Under the pieces are notes generated by a model that worked only from the letters and a program-made list of their open reading frames with translations, did not search any database and had not been told where the DNA came from. The position numbers were made by a program, and so were the translations under genes. A DNA stretch of 64,000 nt from Diphasiastrum complanatum (taxonomy: Eukaryota > Streptophyta > Lycopodiopsida > Lycopodiales > Lycopodiaceae), in contig CM055109.1 of assembly GCA_029204225.1 (NCBI GenBank), forward strand, positions 25,232,723-25,296,722. The letters are read 5' to 3'. Shown piece after piece: positions 1-11,500 of the stretch; within the stretch, counting starts at the first letter, position 1, and each line of letters begins with the position of its first letter.

Positions 1-508
1 CAGGCGCTACTGGCTCCTCATCCACTTTGGCCCATTCAGCTAGAAGGCTTTTCGCTTATGGTGCAATCCGCAGTAGTTCTCCAAGTGGTAAACTAACATG
101 GCTTGACAGCAAAAGTGTGAGCCTTTCAGTGCGTGGTTCCTCAGGCTCCACCATGTGAAAAGGTGGTTCATGTTGGTGCAACCGATCATTCTGATCAGTG
201 CGCAGTGGTGAGCCCACTTGCGGTTCTCGTTCAACGCCGACTGGAGGTTCTGTGGGATTGTTTTGTTCTTTCTCTTTTTTTTTCTCTTATGCTTTTTGTA
301 CCTAGTGTCTTATTTTTTGGTACTGTCTTCTCTCTTCCCTCACATTTGGATATGGCGCTGAAGTTGAGGGTTGTTCATCAGTGACCGATGGTTGTGTTGA
401 GGTTGCACAGATGGCAGAATCTATGTGTCAGTCTTAGATTTTGCTTTAGGACTGGAACTCATTTGTTGTATGGTTTTGCGTGCATACTGAATACCATACA
501 TTTTCTCG
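1..508 (-). pseudogene. Decayed continuation of a gypsy polyprotein
   Basis: This stretch lies downstream of the gag remnant on the same strand. Short pieces in shifting minus-strand frames look like polyprotein, for example LPLGELLRIAP followed by SLLAEWAKVDEEP near 40-110. No protease or RT motif is visible before the window edge. Assignment rests on position and strand more than on sequence. Confidence 0.3.
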
Positions 509-1582
509 TCAAGGATACTGCAACTGGTTTGGTTCTGGTTGATGTGGAGTTACTGCTACAGTTCCCTGTAAGGCCTTCAGTTTCTGGTCAAACTGCGCCG
601 TAATTTGTTCCATCTGTTGTTTGTGTAATTTTGTCATTTGTTCCAACAACAGTTCTATGGATAGAGCAGATGTGTTTGATGATGATGATGCGATCGAGGG
701 AGTAGGAGTGTGGGTGGAAGGATATTCGTCGTCAAATCCCTCATCCTCTTCCCTGATGGCATCTTCCATAGCTTCTTGCAGAGTAGCGTACTGCTCCCGT
801 CGTTTCAGTTCTCTTCTTATGCTTTGTGGTAATCCGGCTAGGAACCACATGATCACCGCATGATTGGGAGTCAGGACTGCACTGCACTCAGATCGTAGAT
901 GTTTGACCCGTTCAATATAGTCCCAGACCCTTTCTCGTTTTCCCATCTTGACTTTGCTTAGTAGGAGAAACGGGTCTTCCAAGAACTTTCTTGGTTTAAA
1001 GCGCGTAATGAGAGCCACTTTAACCGTTTCCCAGGTGCATTTCTCTTACTCTGATAGGTTAAAAAGCCAATCTTGATCCACTGCAAGTAAGGACATAGGG
1101 AATAGCATAAAGCTTCTCCGCAGGTGTCCGTTCGCCGTAGATTTCACAAGCTTGCTCGTAGATCTGGAGGAATCGGATGGGATCTGATGATCCATCATAT
1201 TTTGGTATCTCCATCTGTGGTGCTCTCTGAACTGCATGCAAGGGTGCGACAGGTACGGGTTGGCCCATTGGATCCATTGGTGTTGGTTCCGGTTCTGCCT
1301 CTTGTTGCACAACTGCTAATCTGGGAAAGTGTGGTGCCTGATTTGCTATCCTTCGTGCTATTGATCATCCCGATCTCAGATTCATCCAATGGTGGGTTCC
1401 AAAGTGATTGGATCTTGCTTATACAATAGAATGCAGTCTGGATCTTTACGGATCTGATCGATCTGATCGGTCGGAATGAATTTTAGGCCTTTTATGGTGG
1501 TTTTTCCTTGATAACTTTTTACTCCTTGCACTGATTGACTTGATATTTTGACAGTAGCTGGATCTGATGCAGATCTTTCCAC
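509..1582 (-). pseudogene. Ty3/gypsy gag remnant
   Basis: This is the capsid/nucleocapsid precursor region of a Ty3/gypsy retrotransposon, which would build the cytoplasmic particle. Three minus-strand segments in different frames form it in order: 1582-1382, 1310-1059 and 1018-509. The middle part carries a typical gag beginning (PKYDGSSDPIRFLQIYEQAC). The last part has the retrotransposon-gag helix pattern (VWDYIERVKHLRSEC, then WFLAGLPQSIRREL) and a Glu/Asp- and Ser-rich tail. At least two frame breaks, near 1040 and 1320, make it non-functional. The primer-binding site at 2600-2617 lies upstream on the same strand, which fits one element. No zinc knuckle is clear. The tRNA-Asp primer suggests a Tat/Athila-type element. 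Confidence 0.75.
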
Positions 1583-2599
1583 TAATCTGGTTTGCGAGGG
1601 TTATCTTGTGTGAGGGTTGACTGTGCGAGGGTTTTTTAGCTATTTTTGCAGGTAAAAAACTTGATATCTTTCATATCTCTGAGAAGTAACTCTCGCGAGC
1701 TTCACAGTAGCTGGATCTGGGTCAGATCTCACTATAGAATTCTCTGCGAGAGTTAACTCTCGCAAGAAGTGAAAATTTCACTGTCTACGAGGGTTCAAAA
1801 TCACTTTTTGTGCTTGATCTTCACCAGATCTTCATACTAACTCTCGCAGGCTTCATCACTGATGTAATTTGACATTCTAAATCGATTGAGAGGGTCTGTG
1901 AGAGTTCTTACTGGAAGGATTTGCTGGATCTTTACTTTTAGTGATTTTTTAGCACTTAAATCCAATTTTTTGCTCACTCAAATCAAACTAACTCTCGCAA
2001 GCTCTTCTGTGTCCTGGTCTCACTGAGATGGAACTTCAGAATCCTCTGCGAGAGTTCTTGACCACTGGAACTGAAAATTTCACTGTCTACGAGGGTTCAT
2101 TGGTACTTTCCCATGTTATTTTCACTGGGAACTCTCGCACAGGCAGTTATACATCAAACTAACTCTCGCAAGCTTATTTTCAAGGGTTTTTTGAATTTTT
2201 TATGATGTTTCTCTGATTTTTACAATCTGCTTGGAACTAACTCTCGCAGGCTTCTATGCAGGTCTAGGACAATACCCTGGAGCTGCTACCAGTCATGCAA
2301 GGGTTAATTTCCACTAATTCTGGAGATATAAAAATATGATGAGTTTTTTTGGCTCTTTTTCCATCCAAAATGCAGATTGGTGTGTTTTTTGAGTTTTTTG
2401 GATGATTGGTTTGGGTTTCAAGCCCTTAGAAGTTGTTCAGGGCCTCCTCTACCCTCTCACACCTCCTCCGCTAGTTGTGAACAGTCCAAACACAAAAAAA
2501 ATACAGAAAACTAACTCTAAACTCCCAAAAATATACCTAAACTACTCTAAAAAGCAAGAAAATAGCTAAAATGCAGCTAAACTAGTTAGTGAAAACCTA
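1583..2599 (-). repeat. Gypsy leader with repeated CGAGAGTT motif
   Basis: This is the untranslated leader between primer-binding site and gag. It has no long reading frame. It carries about a dozen dispersed copies of a short motif, AACTCTCGCA on the plus strand or its complement TGCGAGAGTT, for example near 1690, 1750, 1840, 1990, 2045, 2130, 2160 and 2240. Several copies are embedded in a longer recurring phrase (CTAACTCTCGCAGGCTTC). A related phrase, TCTACGAGGGTTC, occurs near 1785 and 2085. Confidence 0.6.
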
Positions 2600-2617
2600 T
2601 CCCCGACAACGGCGCCA
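2600..2617 (-). promoter_or_regulatory. Primer-binding site, tRNA-Asp type
   Basis: The minus strand reads TGGCGCCGTTGTCGGGGA. This matches the complement of the 3' end of plant tRNA-Asp at 17 of 18 positions by eye. It would prime minus-strand DNA synthesis of the gypsy element whose gag lies at 1582-509. Sites of this type are usual in Tat/Athila-group elements. Confidence 0.8.
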
Positions 2618-2805
2618 CTGTGGGGTCGAAGATCTCTCGTAGCATAGCCCTTCCGCCTTTCAACAAAGGTTAGATCACTGGATAGGTACCTAACTATGCA
2701 TAGATGCTACTTTTAATTAATTTCCTACTTTCTCCCTTTACTCTACTCACCACTATACTACTCCTCTTTAACTCTACTCCTCTACACTAACATTCACTTC
2801 AGACT
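2618..2805 (-). mobile_element. Truncated 5' LTR end of the gypsy element
   Basis: The sequence next to the primer-binding site ends in CCCCACA on the minus strand, as an LTR end should. Only about 190 bp remain. At about 2806 the sequence changes abruptly into copia pol, so the LTR is truncated or interrupted there. No second LTR is in the window, so its full length is unknown. Confidence 0.45.
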
Positions 2806-4535
2806 GATCATACTTCAAACCAAAATTCAACGTCCCTCGAATGTATCTGAGAATACGTTTACCAGACTTCCAATGTGCTTGACTAGGATCTTGCATAAAC
2901 TGACTAATAACACCAACAACATAAGAAATATCAGGTCACGTGTGTGTCAAATAAATCAAACTACCCACCAGCTGCCTGTATAAATAACCATCCACTTTCT
3001 CAGATTCATCATATGCAGTAAGCTTCGTGTTGACATCCATAGGTGTACTCAAAGGCTTACAATCCTACATATTGAACTTATAAAGCAAATCTCGTGCATA
3101 TTTGTTTTGTGTAAGAAAGACAATGTCTTTCTTTTGCCATACTTCAATGCCAAGACAGTAGTGCATCAATCCTAGATCACTCATGTCAAAAGCATGGGAA
3201 AGATCTGATTTGATTTCATCAATTATCCTCTCATTACTTCTTGTAATAATCAAATCATCCACATACAAGACAATGAACACTATATTTGAATCTTGCCTTA
3301 GAATGTAAAGATTAGGATCAGCATCACTCTTTACCATTTCCCTTCGCTTGAAGTGATCATCAATGCAAGAGTACCACGCTCGTGGTGTTTGCTTCAATCC
3401 ATAAATGGCTTTGTTGAGCTTACAAACAAGATGCTCTCTCCTTGGCTCAACAAATCCTTAAGGTTATACTAAGTACACCTTCTTATCCAGCACTCCATTA
3501 AGAAAAGCATATTTAACGTCCATTTGTTGGATCTTCCAACCATAGAAAGCAAAAATAGCAATGATAGAACGTACAGTCGCCATCTTAGCTATGGGTGCGA
3601 AGGTTTTCTCAAAATCAATACCTTCTTGTTGCTCAAATCCTCTCACAACCAACCGTGCTTTGTACTTGTTGAGTTGCCCATCCGCTCCATATTTGATCTT
3701 ATAAATCCATTTGCAAGTGATAGTCTTACCATCATGTAGCTCAACCAAATTCCATGTCCTATTTTTTGATATGGCTTCCATTTCTGTTTCCATAGCTGCA
3801 CGCCACTCCCTGTGCTCCTTTGCTTCATCAAAAAATTTTGGCTCTTGAGCCTTGAGCACAGAGCCCATCAGGGCTAGATTCATCTCTAATCTTGCAGGAG
3901 GTTTTCGATTTCTACTTGATCTTCTAAGCTCTCTCTGCTCGCTAGATTCAAGAGTATCTCCCTTCTTTGCATCATCTGTGACTGATAAGTACCATTTAGG
4001 TACTCTCTTGGCAATTTCAGCATCAGGCTTGCCTTTATCCATTGGATTTTTGTATCAAAATCCACTTCCTTCTTGACCTATACTTTTGCTCCTTCATCAA
4101 AAGGTTCAGTGATTACTTTAGATTGTTCACCTCGGCCCATGTCATCAGATGTAACATTTCTAGAAATCACAAACTTTTGTGCATTTGTGTCATACATCCT
4201 GTATGACTTGGCCTTTTCATTATATCCAAGAAAAATACACTTGATAGCTTTTGCATCCCATTTCTTTCGTTTCTCATCAGGAATATGAGCATAAGCATCA
4301 CAACCAAATACTCTCAAATGAAAAATATTAGGTTTCTTTCCAATAAAAGCTTCATGAGGTGTCTTACCTTCCATGGATTTTGTAGGACACCGATTTAGAA
4401 TGTGCATAGTTGTGCTACAGACTTCTGTCCAAAAGGTGTTTGCCATACCCTTGCTTTTGAGCATCGCCCTGGCCATCTCAACAATATATCTGTTCTTTCG
4501 TTTTGCAACTCTGTTTTGTTGTGGTGAATAAGTTG
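2806..4535 (-). pseudogene. Ty1/copia pol fragment (integrase end, RT, RNase H start)
   Basis: This is a truncated copia polyprotein. Reading from high to low coordinate it holds the end of integrase (4476-4078, with [19 protein letters not shown]), the acidic linker, the RT start ([13 protein letters not shown] at about 3710) and the RT core with the catalytic LYVDDLIIT motif at about 3260. The start of RNase H ([12 protein letters not shown]) lies at about 2970. Frameshifts and a stop near 3062 break it. Both ends are abrupt and no LTR is attached. It closely parallels 50295-52040, so it is an older partial copy of the family inserted at 49622-55174. Confidence 0.88.
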
Positions 4536-6239
4536 TTTTTTTCTTGATTGGCTACGTGATGCTCTTAGGGAAGCCTCAGCAAACAACCAGGAAGTAATAG
4601 AGAGAGAGCGGGAATATGCAACGGGGTGCGATATACATAAGTTGTGATGATCATCATTCACATGTTAATGAAAACATTTGTACGTGCAATTTTGTACATG
4701 TTTATTGTATCCCTAACACATTTAGTTCTATTTCGTTCAATACAAAAAATAAATGCACTGTGGACACATGGACGACACTTTCGTATGGAGCGCATTGACA
4801 AAAATAGAAACACGTACGATTGTGGAGTCATGGAAAATTTTACTAAAGAGAGTCGAACAAGCATGACGGACACCAATTTACTCTCTTCTCAACCTGATTA
4901 TTGTGGGAAAATCAATGACATCCTCCTCAAAGTTGGATTTAGGCAATTCAGCTTTTTCATATTTGATGTCAAATGGTTCAAAATATTTGCAATGGTCCCA
5001 ATGCAACTGTCAAGAAAGATGAGAGTGGTTATTTTGCGATTGACTCTACCAAGCTTTGGACAAATCAAAACGATACATTTGTTTTTCCTCAACAATGTGA
5101 GCAGGTACATTTCTTCTATGTCTTCAAGATGTCTATGCTCTTTTGTTGTCAATCAACCGATTTTCAGTATACTGCAAAAAATTCATATTGTATCATCATG
5201 TATACCCAAGCAACTGTAACATAGCTATGGATACTAACTATGAGTCAATGTTTATGGTAACAACGATCAATTATAGCTGGTCTTTCATCCCAATCGTTTA
5301 GATCCTAGATGGTGGTATGTGATTCAAGTCGCTACTCGAAGTAAAAGAATTTTTGAAGATAGAGATGTCGTGGCGAACATGGCGCTGCCAACTGATGCAC
5401 CTCATGAACAAGATCGTGATGATGGATTCGATGACACATTTTCGGAGGATGATCATGTGCAAGCTTCACAAGCTAATGATGATGTTGAGCGTGATGCATC
5501 ATCATCAGATGGATCAATGACACACGACACACCTTCTCGATCTCACTCGTTGTCACTGTCGCCATTAGCTTTTGACGATTAGCTTATTAATGATGAAGCT
5601 ATAGGAGATATTTGGGTAGAATTAGAGATAGACTCATTTGGTTTGGCAGATTTGTCGCATGATGATGTGGCAAATGATAAAGATGAACCACCAAATGAAT
5701 AAGTGAGACAATACATTGTATTTCAACTCATTGTAATATTAATCATATTGCTCATAGATGCGATTACACTTTGTTAATTGACTAATTGACATCAAAGAGG
5801 AAGTTGACACATGTGAGTACACAATTTGTGGTCATCATTTTTTGTGATACATAAATTTCTTTATTCACTTGTGCATATGGCAACCAATGTTGATAGAAAA
5901 TGGAATTCAATGTGTTGATAGGTAACAAATTCCAAAAGTGAGATCCATTTACCTTCTGTTTTATACCGAGGGGCCTTTTTTTTTCATCAGTCTCGGTATT
6001 ACCCTCGGTTAGCAGAGTGTCCTGGAATGCCTCTTGCCTCTCTATGCCTCTCTATATGCCTCTCTATAACCCTCTCTATAAATGTTTCAAAAACAAGTTC
6101 AAATTTAGTAGGCTTATACCGAGGCCAAACACCGGACCCGAGGCTCGAGCATTCCGCTCCCCCCGCGACTCTTTTTAAGAACTATCTCTCAAAAAAACGC
6201 TCAAAAAAAGCCTTGGAAATCGCCCGTCCTCTTGTAGTG
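4536..6239 (+). mobile_element. 3' part of a CACTA (En/Spm) transposon
   Basis: The right end is readable: 6230-6239 is TCTTGTAGTG, whose complement CACTACAAGA is a classic CACTA terminus. About 250 bp before it lie several CCGAGG/CCTCGG motifs (near 5967, 5990-6008, 6117 and 6138), which resemble the subterminal repeats bound by CACTA proteins. Coding remains of a TNP2-type transposase fill 4560-5702. The left end is missing and the sequence joins the copia fragment at about 4536. Confidence 0.7.
4560..5702 (+). pseudogene. TNP2-type CACTA transposase, C-terminal part (DUF4216)
   Basis: Encodes the end of a CACTA transposase. The DUF4216 pattern is spread over two frames: HFRMERIDKNRNTYDCGV (about 4780-4830), YCGKINDILL and FDVKWFKIF (about 4895-4985), then DESGYFAIDSTKLW and FVFPQQCEQVHFF after a frameshift near 4985. 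Around 5300 comes LDPRWWYVIQVATRSKR, the usual segment after DUF4216. An Asp/Glu/Ser-rich tail follows. An in-frame TAG at 5581-5583 interrupts the tail, which is otherwise open to TAA at 5700-5702. The catalytic N-terminal part is absent, so it is a dead fragment. Confidence 0.7.
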
Positions 6240-6587
6240 AGCCATTCCCATATACTCCCACCTAAGGCTAGCTTGCTTGGATGTACTCCACCTTAAGGTT
6301 TGACATGAGTATTTAATAAGAGTGCATACATTATGAAGGGGGGAAGGCCCCTTTCCGAGAGCCTTCCTACCCTAGGAAGTAGGTGCTTGTGGGTGGGAGC
6401 TCGAGGGCCCCACCGAGGAGGCGAAAGGCTTGAGGGTAGGGGCCTTCTCCTGCGTAATAACACATGTGAAGGTTTTTTTTGTGTTTTCTTTATTCAGATG
6501 TTGTTTTCCACACTTTTATTTTTCTGAGGTCTTTTTGCAAATTCTATTTTTTTTTAATTCTATTTTTTTTCAATTCCTTTTTGAGAG
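6240..6587. other. Intergenic, with a GC-rich foldback
   Basis: There is no gene here. Within 6340-6450, GAAGGCCCC (about 6343) and GGGGCCTTC (about 6438) form a short inverted repeat around a G/C-rich core, perhaps a small foldback element. The rest is T-rich. Confidence 0.4.
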
Positions 6588-6700
6588 AATGTGCATGTGG
6601 ACAACCAATGGGCTACCACATACCGCATGCACATTTCGCATGTGTGAAATGTGCATGTGCTATGTGGAAGCCTATCATTGGTTGTCCACGTATACATTTC
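6588..6700. repeat. Near-perfect hairpin with 50-bp arms
   Basis: The left arm (6588-6637) and right arm (6645-6700) are reverse complements with few mismatches and a 3-base gap, around an 8-base loop. Shared blocks include GTGGACAACCAATG and CATGCACATTTC. Both strands therefore encode almost the same short peptide. It could be a foldback element or a small-RNA precursor. I saw no clear target duplication. Confidence 0.75.
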
Positions 6701-6734
6701 ATCATAACTTTGTCCACTTGCACGTATCTCATGA

Positions 6735-7025
6735 TATACGTTTCTCAATATTCACAATTTCACATCAATATTCACGATTCACAATGTTCACGATCAGTAT
6801 TCACAATATTCACGATCACTATTCACAACATTCATGATGAAAATCTCATCATCTCAGTTTCTCATAATCTCAATTTCTCAATTTCTCATCATCTCAGTTT
6901 CTCAGTTTCTCAGAATCTCAATTTCTCAGTTTCTCATAATCTCAATTTCTCATAATCTCAATTTCTCAGTTTCTCTGTTTCTCAAAATCTCAATTTCTCA
7001 GAATCTCGGTTTCTCAGTTTCTCAA
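6735..7025. repeat. Simple tandem array of TATTCAC and TCTCA(A/G)TT units
   Basis: The first part (6735-6835) repeats short TATTCACGAT-like units. The second (6836-7025) repeats 10-12-bp units such as TTTCTCAGAATCTCAA. Apparent open frames here are only products of the repeat. A related array in reverse orientation lies at 42570-42735. Confidence 0.75.
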
Positions 7026-7600
7026 TATTGGCAATTTTAACGATCACAAATCATCAATAAAGTAATCTTCAGGGCGCATCTCTGAAAATTCGATCATTTC
7101 TTCATCCAATATGGAAAACATTGTCTATATGTCTTGCAAAACAAAACACAATCGCAAAATTATAATTTGATGAGATCAATTCTTATTGATAAAAAAGTAT
7201 TGATAAATAATTGATGAATCATGTCTGTCAAAAAAGGGGTAGTAACTACCGTATTAGGGCCCTTTTTGGACTCAAAAAGGGCCTCTTCCTTGCCTAAACA
7301 AGTTTTCTAATCATAATCAATTTAGTGCTAATCAATCCTACGTGGCACCTTTACCTTAGGTTACCATAGAAGGTGAGCAAGAGTTAAGGCCTAAATGTAG
7401 GTCTCATTTTCATAGACTATTGTAGGTTATTTGCATAGACTATAATAGGCAACTAATAGGTAAGTTACAAATTACAACTAGAGTAGGGTTAGTATAGGAC
7501 GACCTTTCATTGTCCTAACTGCAATAGGACCCTAGGGATGGAAACTAGTATATGCCTAATAAAGCTTATATCATGGTTAGTTCACATTGAACTTTGACAC
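7026..7600. other. Intergenic, with two adjacent hairpins
   Basis: No gene is seen. At 7238-7250 GGTAGT/ACTACC form a small palindrome. At 7258-7283 GGCCCTTTTTG and CAAAAAGGGCC form perfect 11-bp arms around GACT. Bases 7596-7600 (GACAC) are the left target duplication of the copia element that follows. Confidence 0.5.
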
Positions 7601-8433
7601 TGTGGAAAAAGTACAAAAAGGACCAAGAGTGGATCTTAATCTGATCCTCAAGAGGGATTGGTTGTCAGATTACTTGATCTATCAATCTACTTGAGACTAA
7701 GATCAATCTAGATCAATTCTAGACACAAAATCCTAACAAGAACAATCATTAATTGAAGGTAGGTGTACTTTCTGGTTTCCCACATGTGAAACCCTGTCTG
7801 AGTACGGACTCCAACCTGAAAATCAAGTACACATTGATAGCACCTCAAAACAATCAAAACAAATGTAGACAAATGGAGAGAATCACTCAAAATTGCTTCC
7901 AAAACCAAGATTGGTGTCTCACAATGATTATGGCCAAATGTGGCTCTATATATACAATAAGTGGGAGCTCATGGTACTGATCATCCCTTTGATCCCACAT
8001 GTGTGAAGGTGCTTTGTCATATGATGATTCATCATGCAAAACTGACACTTGGACAAAACTTTCTATTTTGAGCACTTTTGGTCCATTTTCCTTCTATATG
8101 GAGATCTATTTGAAAATCTTCTAGAAGTCAAAATTCATCTACTTCAGCTTATTCCACACATGTGAGCTGTCTTCTACACATGGGATGTGACACCTAACCA
8201 AAGGATGTGGCTCATGCAATCAATAGATTGATGCCATGTGTCATATGTCTAGAAAACTAGTTTTTGGCCTTTTTAGCCACTAGAACTTGAATTAAATCAT
8301 ATGTACAACCTATATGATTATGGTACATGACAAGTACATTATTTTCACACGTGGAAACAGACTCCACACATATGTAATCATCCTATATACAAGATTTTTG
8401 GCCTCTACCAAGCTTATTTTTGCATTTTTCACA
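7601..8433 (-). repeat. 3' LTR of the copia element
   Basis: An 833-bp repeat, TG...CA. It is 31 bp longer than the 5' LTR because it keeps a segment near 8041-8072 (starting ACTGACACTTGG) that the other copy lacks. It holds a TATATA motif near 7950 that would face the minus strand. Confidence 0.93.
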
Positions 8434-8504
8434 CTCCTCAAAAATCTAGCTTGGTAAATCTAGCATAGATCTATCTATAACTCCAAGAGCCAATCTTAAT
8501 TTTA

Positions 8505-11500
8505 TTAATGGACCTTTAGGCAATGCCTTGGTGAGTATATCAGCAAGGCATCTGATGATGAAACATGAATAAGCTTGATCTCCTTTGCTTGCACTTTCTC
8601 CCTCACGAAATGATGTGCAATCTCGATGTGCTTTGTTCGAGCATGGAAGACAGGATTGTTTGCAAGTTGTTGAGCTGCTTGATTATCACAATATATGCAT
8701 GGAATGTCTTCATCCTTGATCACATGTAGCTCCTCCAAAAGCCTTTTAAGCCAAAGAACCTCCTTTGTTGTTGTTGTCATAGCTTTATATTCGGATTCTG
8801 TTGATGAAAGAGAGATGGTATCTTGCTTTTTGGAAAGCCAAGATATAACTCCTCCACATAAGAATGTAGCAAATGCACTTATGGATCTTCTATCCATCTT
8901 GTCACCTGCAAAACTTGAGTCCGAATATGCTCTCAAACAAATATTAGTCCTTTCATAAACTATGCCAAAGTCTTTTGTAGCCGAGATGTACCTTAACACC
9001 CTTTTTGCTCCTTTACAATGACACATTAATGGACTTTGCATGTATTGACTCAACTTGCCAGCACAAAAACTAAGATCTGGTCTAGTGATAGTTAAGTATA
9101 TCAAGGAACCAATAAGCATTCTATAGGTAGTGATGTCCTCAAAGGATGTTTCATCACTTTCCTTGGAACCTTTTACACTTAGTTCCATAGGAGTTTCAAC
9201 TCCTTTACAATTAATCATGTCAAATCTTGCTAAGATTGATCTAGCATACTTAGATTGACATATGAAGGTAAAATCATTACTTCTAGTGACTTCTATTCCA
9301 AGTATAACTTTAAGAAGTCCTAGATCTACCATCTTAAATTCACTAGACAAGGAAACTTTTACATTCTTAATGCCATCTAGATCATTTCCTGTGAGTATAA
9401 TGTCATCAACATATAAAACTAAGATAATGATCTTTTCATCATTACATTTGTAGTACAATGATGGTTCATAAGAACTTACAACAAATCCAATGGAAATAAG
9501 ATAGGAATTCAACCTAGAGTACCATGCTCTTGGTGCTTGCTTGAGTCCATAAAGACTCTTCTTCAAGAGACACACCTTGTCTTCTTCTCCATCTTTGATG
9601 AAGCCCTCGGGTTGGCACATGTAGATTTCCTCTTCCAAGAATCCATTTAAGAAAGCATTTGTCACATCAAGTTGGAAGAGCTCCCATTTGAAAGAAGTTG
9701 CAAGACATATGATTAATCTAATGGTCACAAGCTTTGCAATAGGTGCAAAGGTTTCATCATAATCTATGCCTTTGACTTGCAAAAAACCTTTCGCTACAAG
9801 TCTAGCTTTGTACTTATGAATGGAACCATCTTGATTATATTTCAATCTATATATCCATTTACAAGTAAGAGGCTTCTTTCCATAAGGTAAATCAACAAGT
9901 TTCCAAGTTTGATTTTTCATTAATGCATCAAACTCTACTTGCATAGCTTTCCTCCAATATTGAGACTTATTTGCTTCCTCAAAACTAGTTGGTTCTTCAA
10001 GCATAGTAATCAAGAAAGTATAAGAGTTGAGTAGTTGAGAATCTTCCCTTTGCTCCTCTTTGTCACTATAAGTGAGCCTTGATGGCTCAATCCTTGTCCT
10101 TGTTGATCTTCTTGGCACCCTTGGACTTGGAGTAGGTTCCACTTGGTCTTCATCTTCATGAAGCTCCTCCTCGGCCATAGCATGATCATTGACAAGTTGA
10201 GTGTTGTTGGAAGTCACCTTTCCTTTGGCTTGGAGAGATTCATCAAAATGTACATCTCTACTAGCAACAACTTTTTTTGTAATAGGATCATATATCCTAT
10301 AGGCTTTCTTACTTTCACTATAACCAACAAAGATGCCTTTGAAAGAAGTGGCATCTTCCTTTTTCCTTGTTTCTAAAGGAATATGTACATAACAAGTACA
10401 TCCAAAAACTTTCAAATCACTTTGGCTTTTTGCAAACAATACTTCATAAGGTGTAAGTCCTTAAATGGCACTATTAGTCATTCTATTACAAAGAAAATTT
10501 GCACATAAAATAGCTTCTCCCCAAAATGAAATAGAAAGAGATGCATCTAATCTCATAGCTTTAGCACACTCACATAGTGTCCTATTCTTTCTCTCAGCTA
10601 CTCCATTTTGTTGTGGAGTATATGTACAAGTAAACTCTCTCTTTATGCCATTAGTTTCACAAAACTCTTTCATCCTATTGGAGATGTACTCCCCTCCATT
10701 ATCACTTCTTAATACTTTCAAGTTAGTATTAAGTTGCTTTTCCACAAGAGTTTTGAACTTTACAAAGGACTCAAAAGCTTCACTTTTCTTAGACAAGAGA
10801 TAAACCCAAAAGTATCTTGATTTATCATCAATAAAAGTGACATACATTAGAGCTCCACCATTTGATTCATGTGAAAATGAATGAACATCCGAGTGTATAA
10901 GGCTAAGAGGAGAGTTAGATTTTATCAAAGATCTCTTGAAAGGAAGCTTATGAGATTTGGAGAGTCCACAAGCTTCACAAAGCTTGCCACACTTGGATAT
11001 GGTTTTGGGAAGTCCTCTTGCTAGCTCCTTTGTCACCATGGTCTCCATAGCTTTGTAGTTAGGATGGCCTAACCTTTTTGTGCCATAATTCCACTTGAGG
11101 AAGCTCCTCCTTGCCATGTTCACACTTCCAACCATCACATTAGCATCCAATTTGAATAACCTCCCTTGCTTGAAACCACTAGCAATACATTTTTCATCTT
11201 TCAAGATAGAACATGCTCCATGCTTGAAATGTACATCTAATCCACTATCCATAAGTTGTCCTACACTCAACAAGTTCTTTGTAATTAAAGGTACATAAAG
11301 AACATTGTCTAGATCTACTTTTTTTAGATGATCCTAGATATAAAGGAATGGATCCAACACCTACAATCTCACATTCTTGATCACTTGCAGTGAAGATAAA
11401 TCTCTTAGAACTATTGTAAGAAAGTAGATTAGAAAAGTAGTCTTTTTGGTGAGTCATGTGAGAGCTTGCCCCACTATCAATCCACCAAGTGTCTTGATTA

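Noticed and set aside
1617-2260. CRISPR-like array
   Set aside because: The motif is only about 10 bp, occurs in both orientations with irregular spacing, and lies in a plant retrotransposon leader.
6430-6955. Plus-strand frames of 135-158 codons
   Set aside because: They run through a T-rich stretch, a hairpin and a minisatellite, with no domain.
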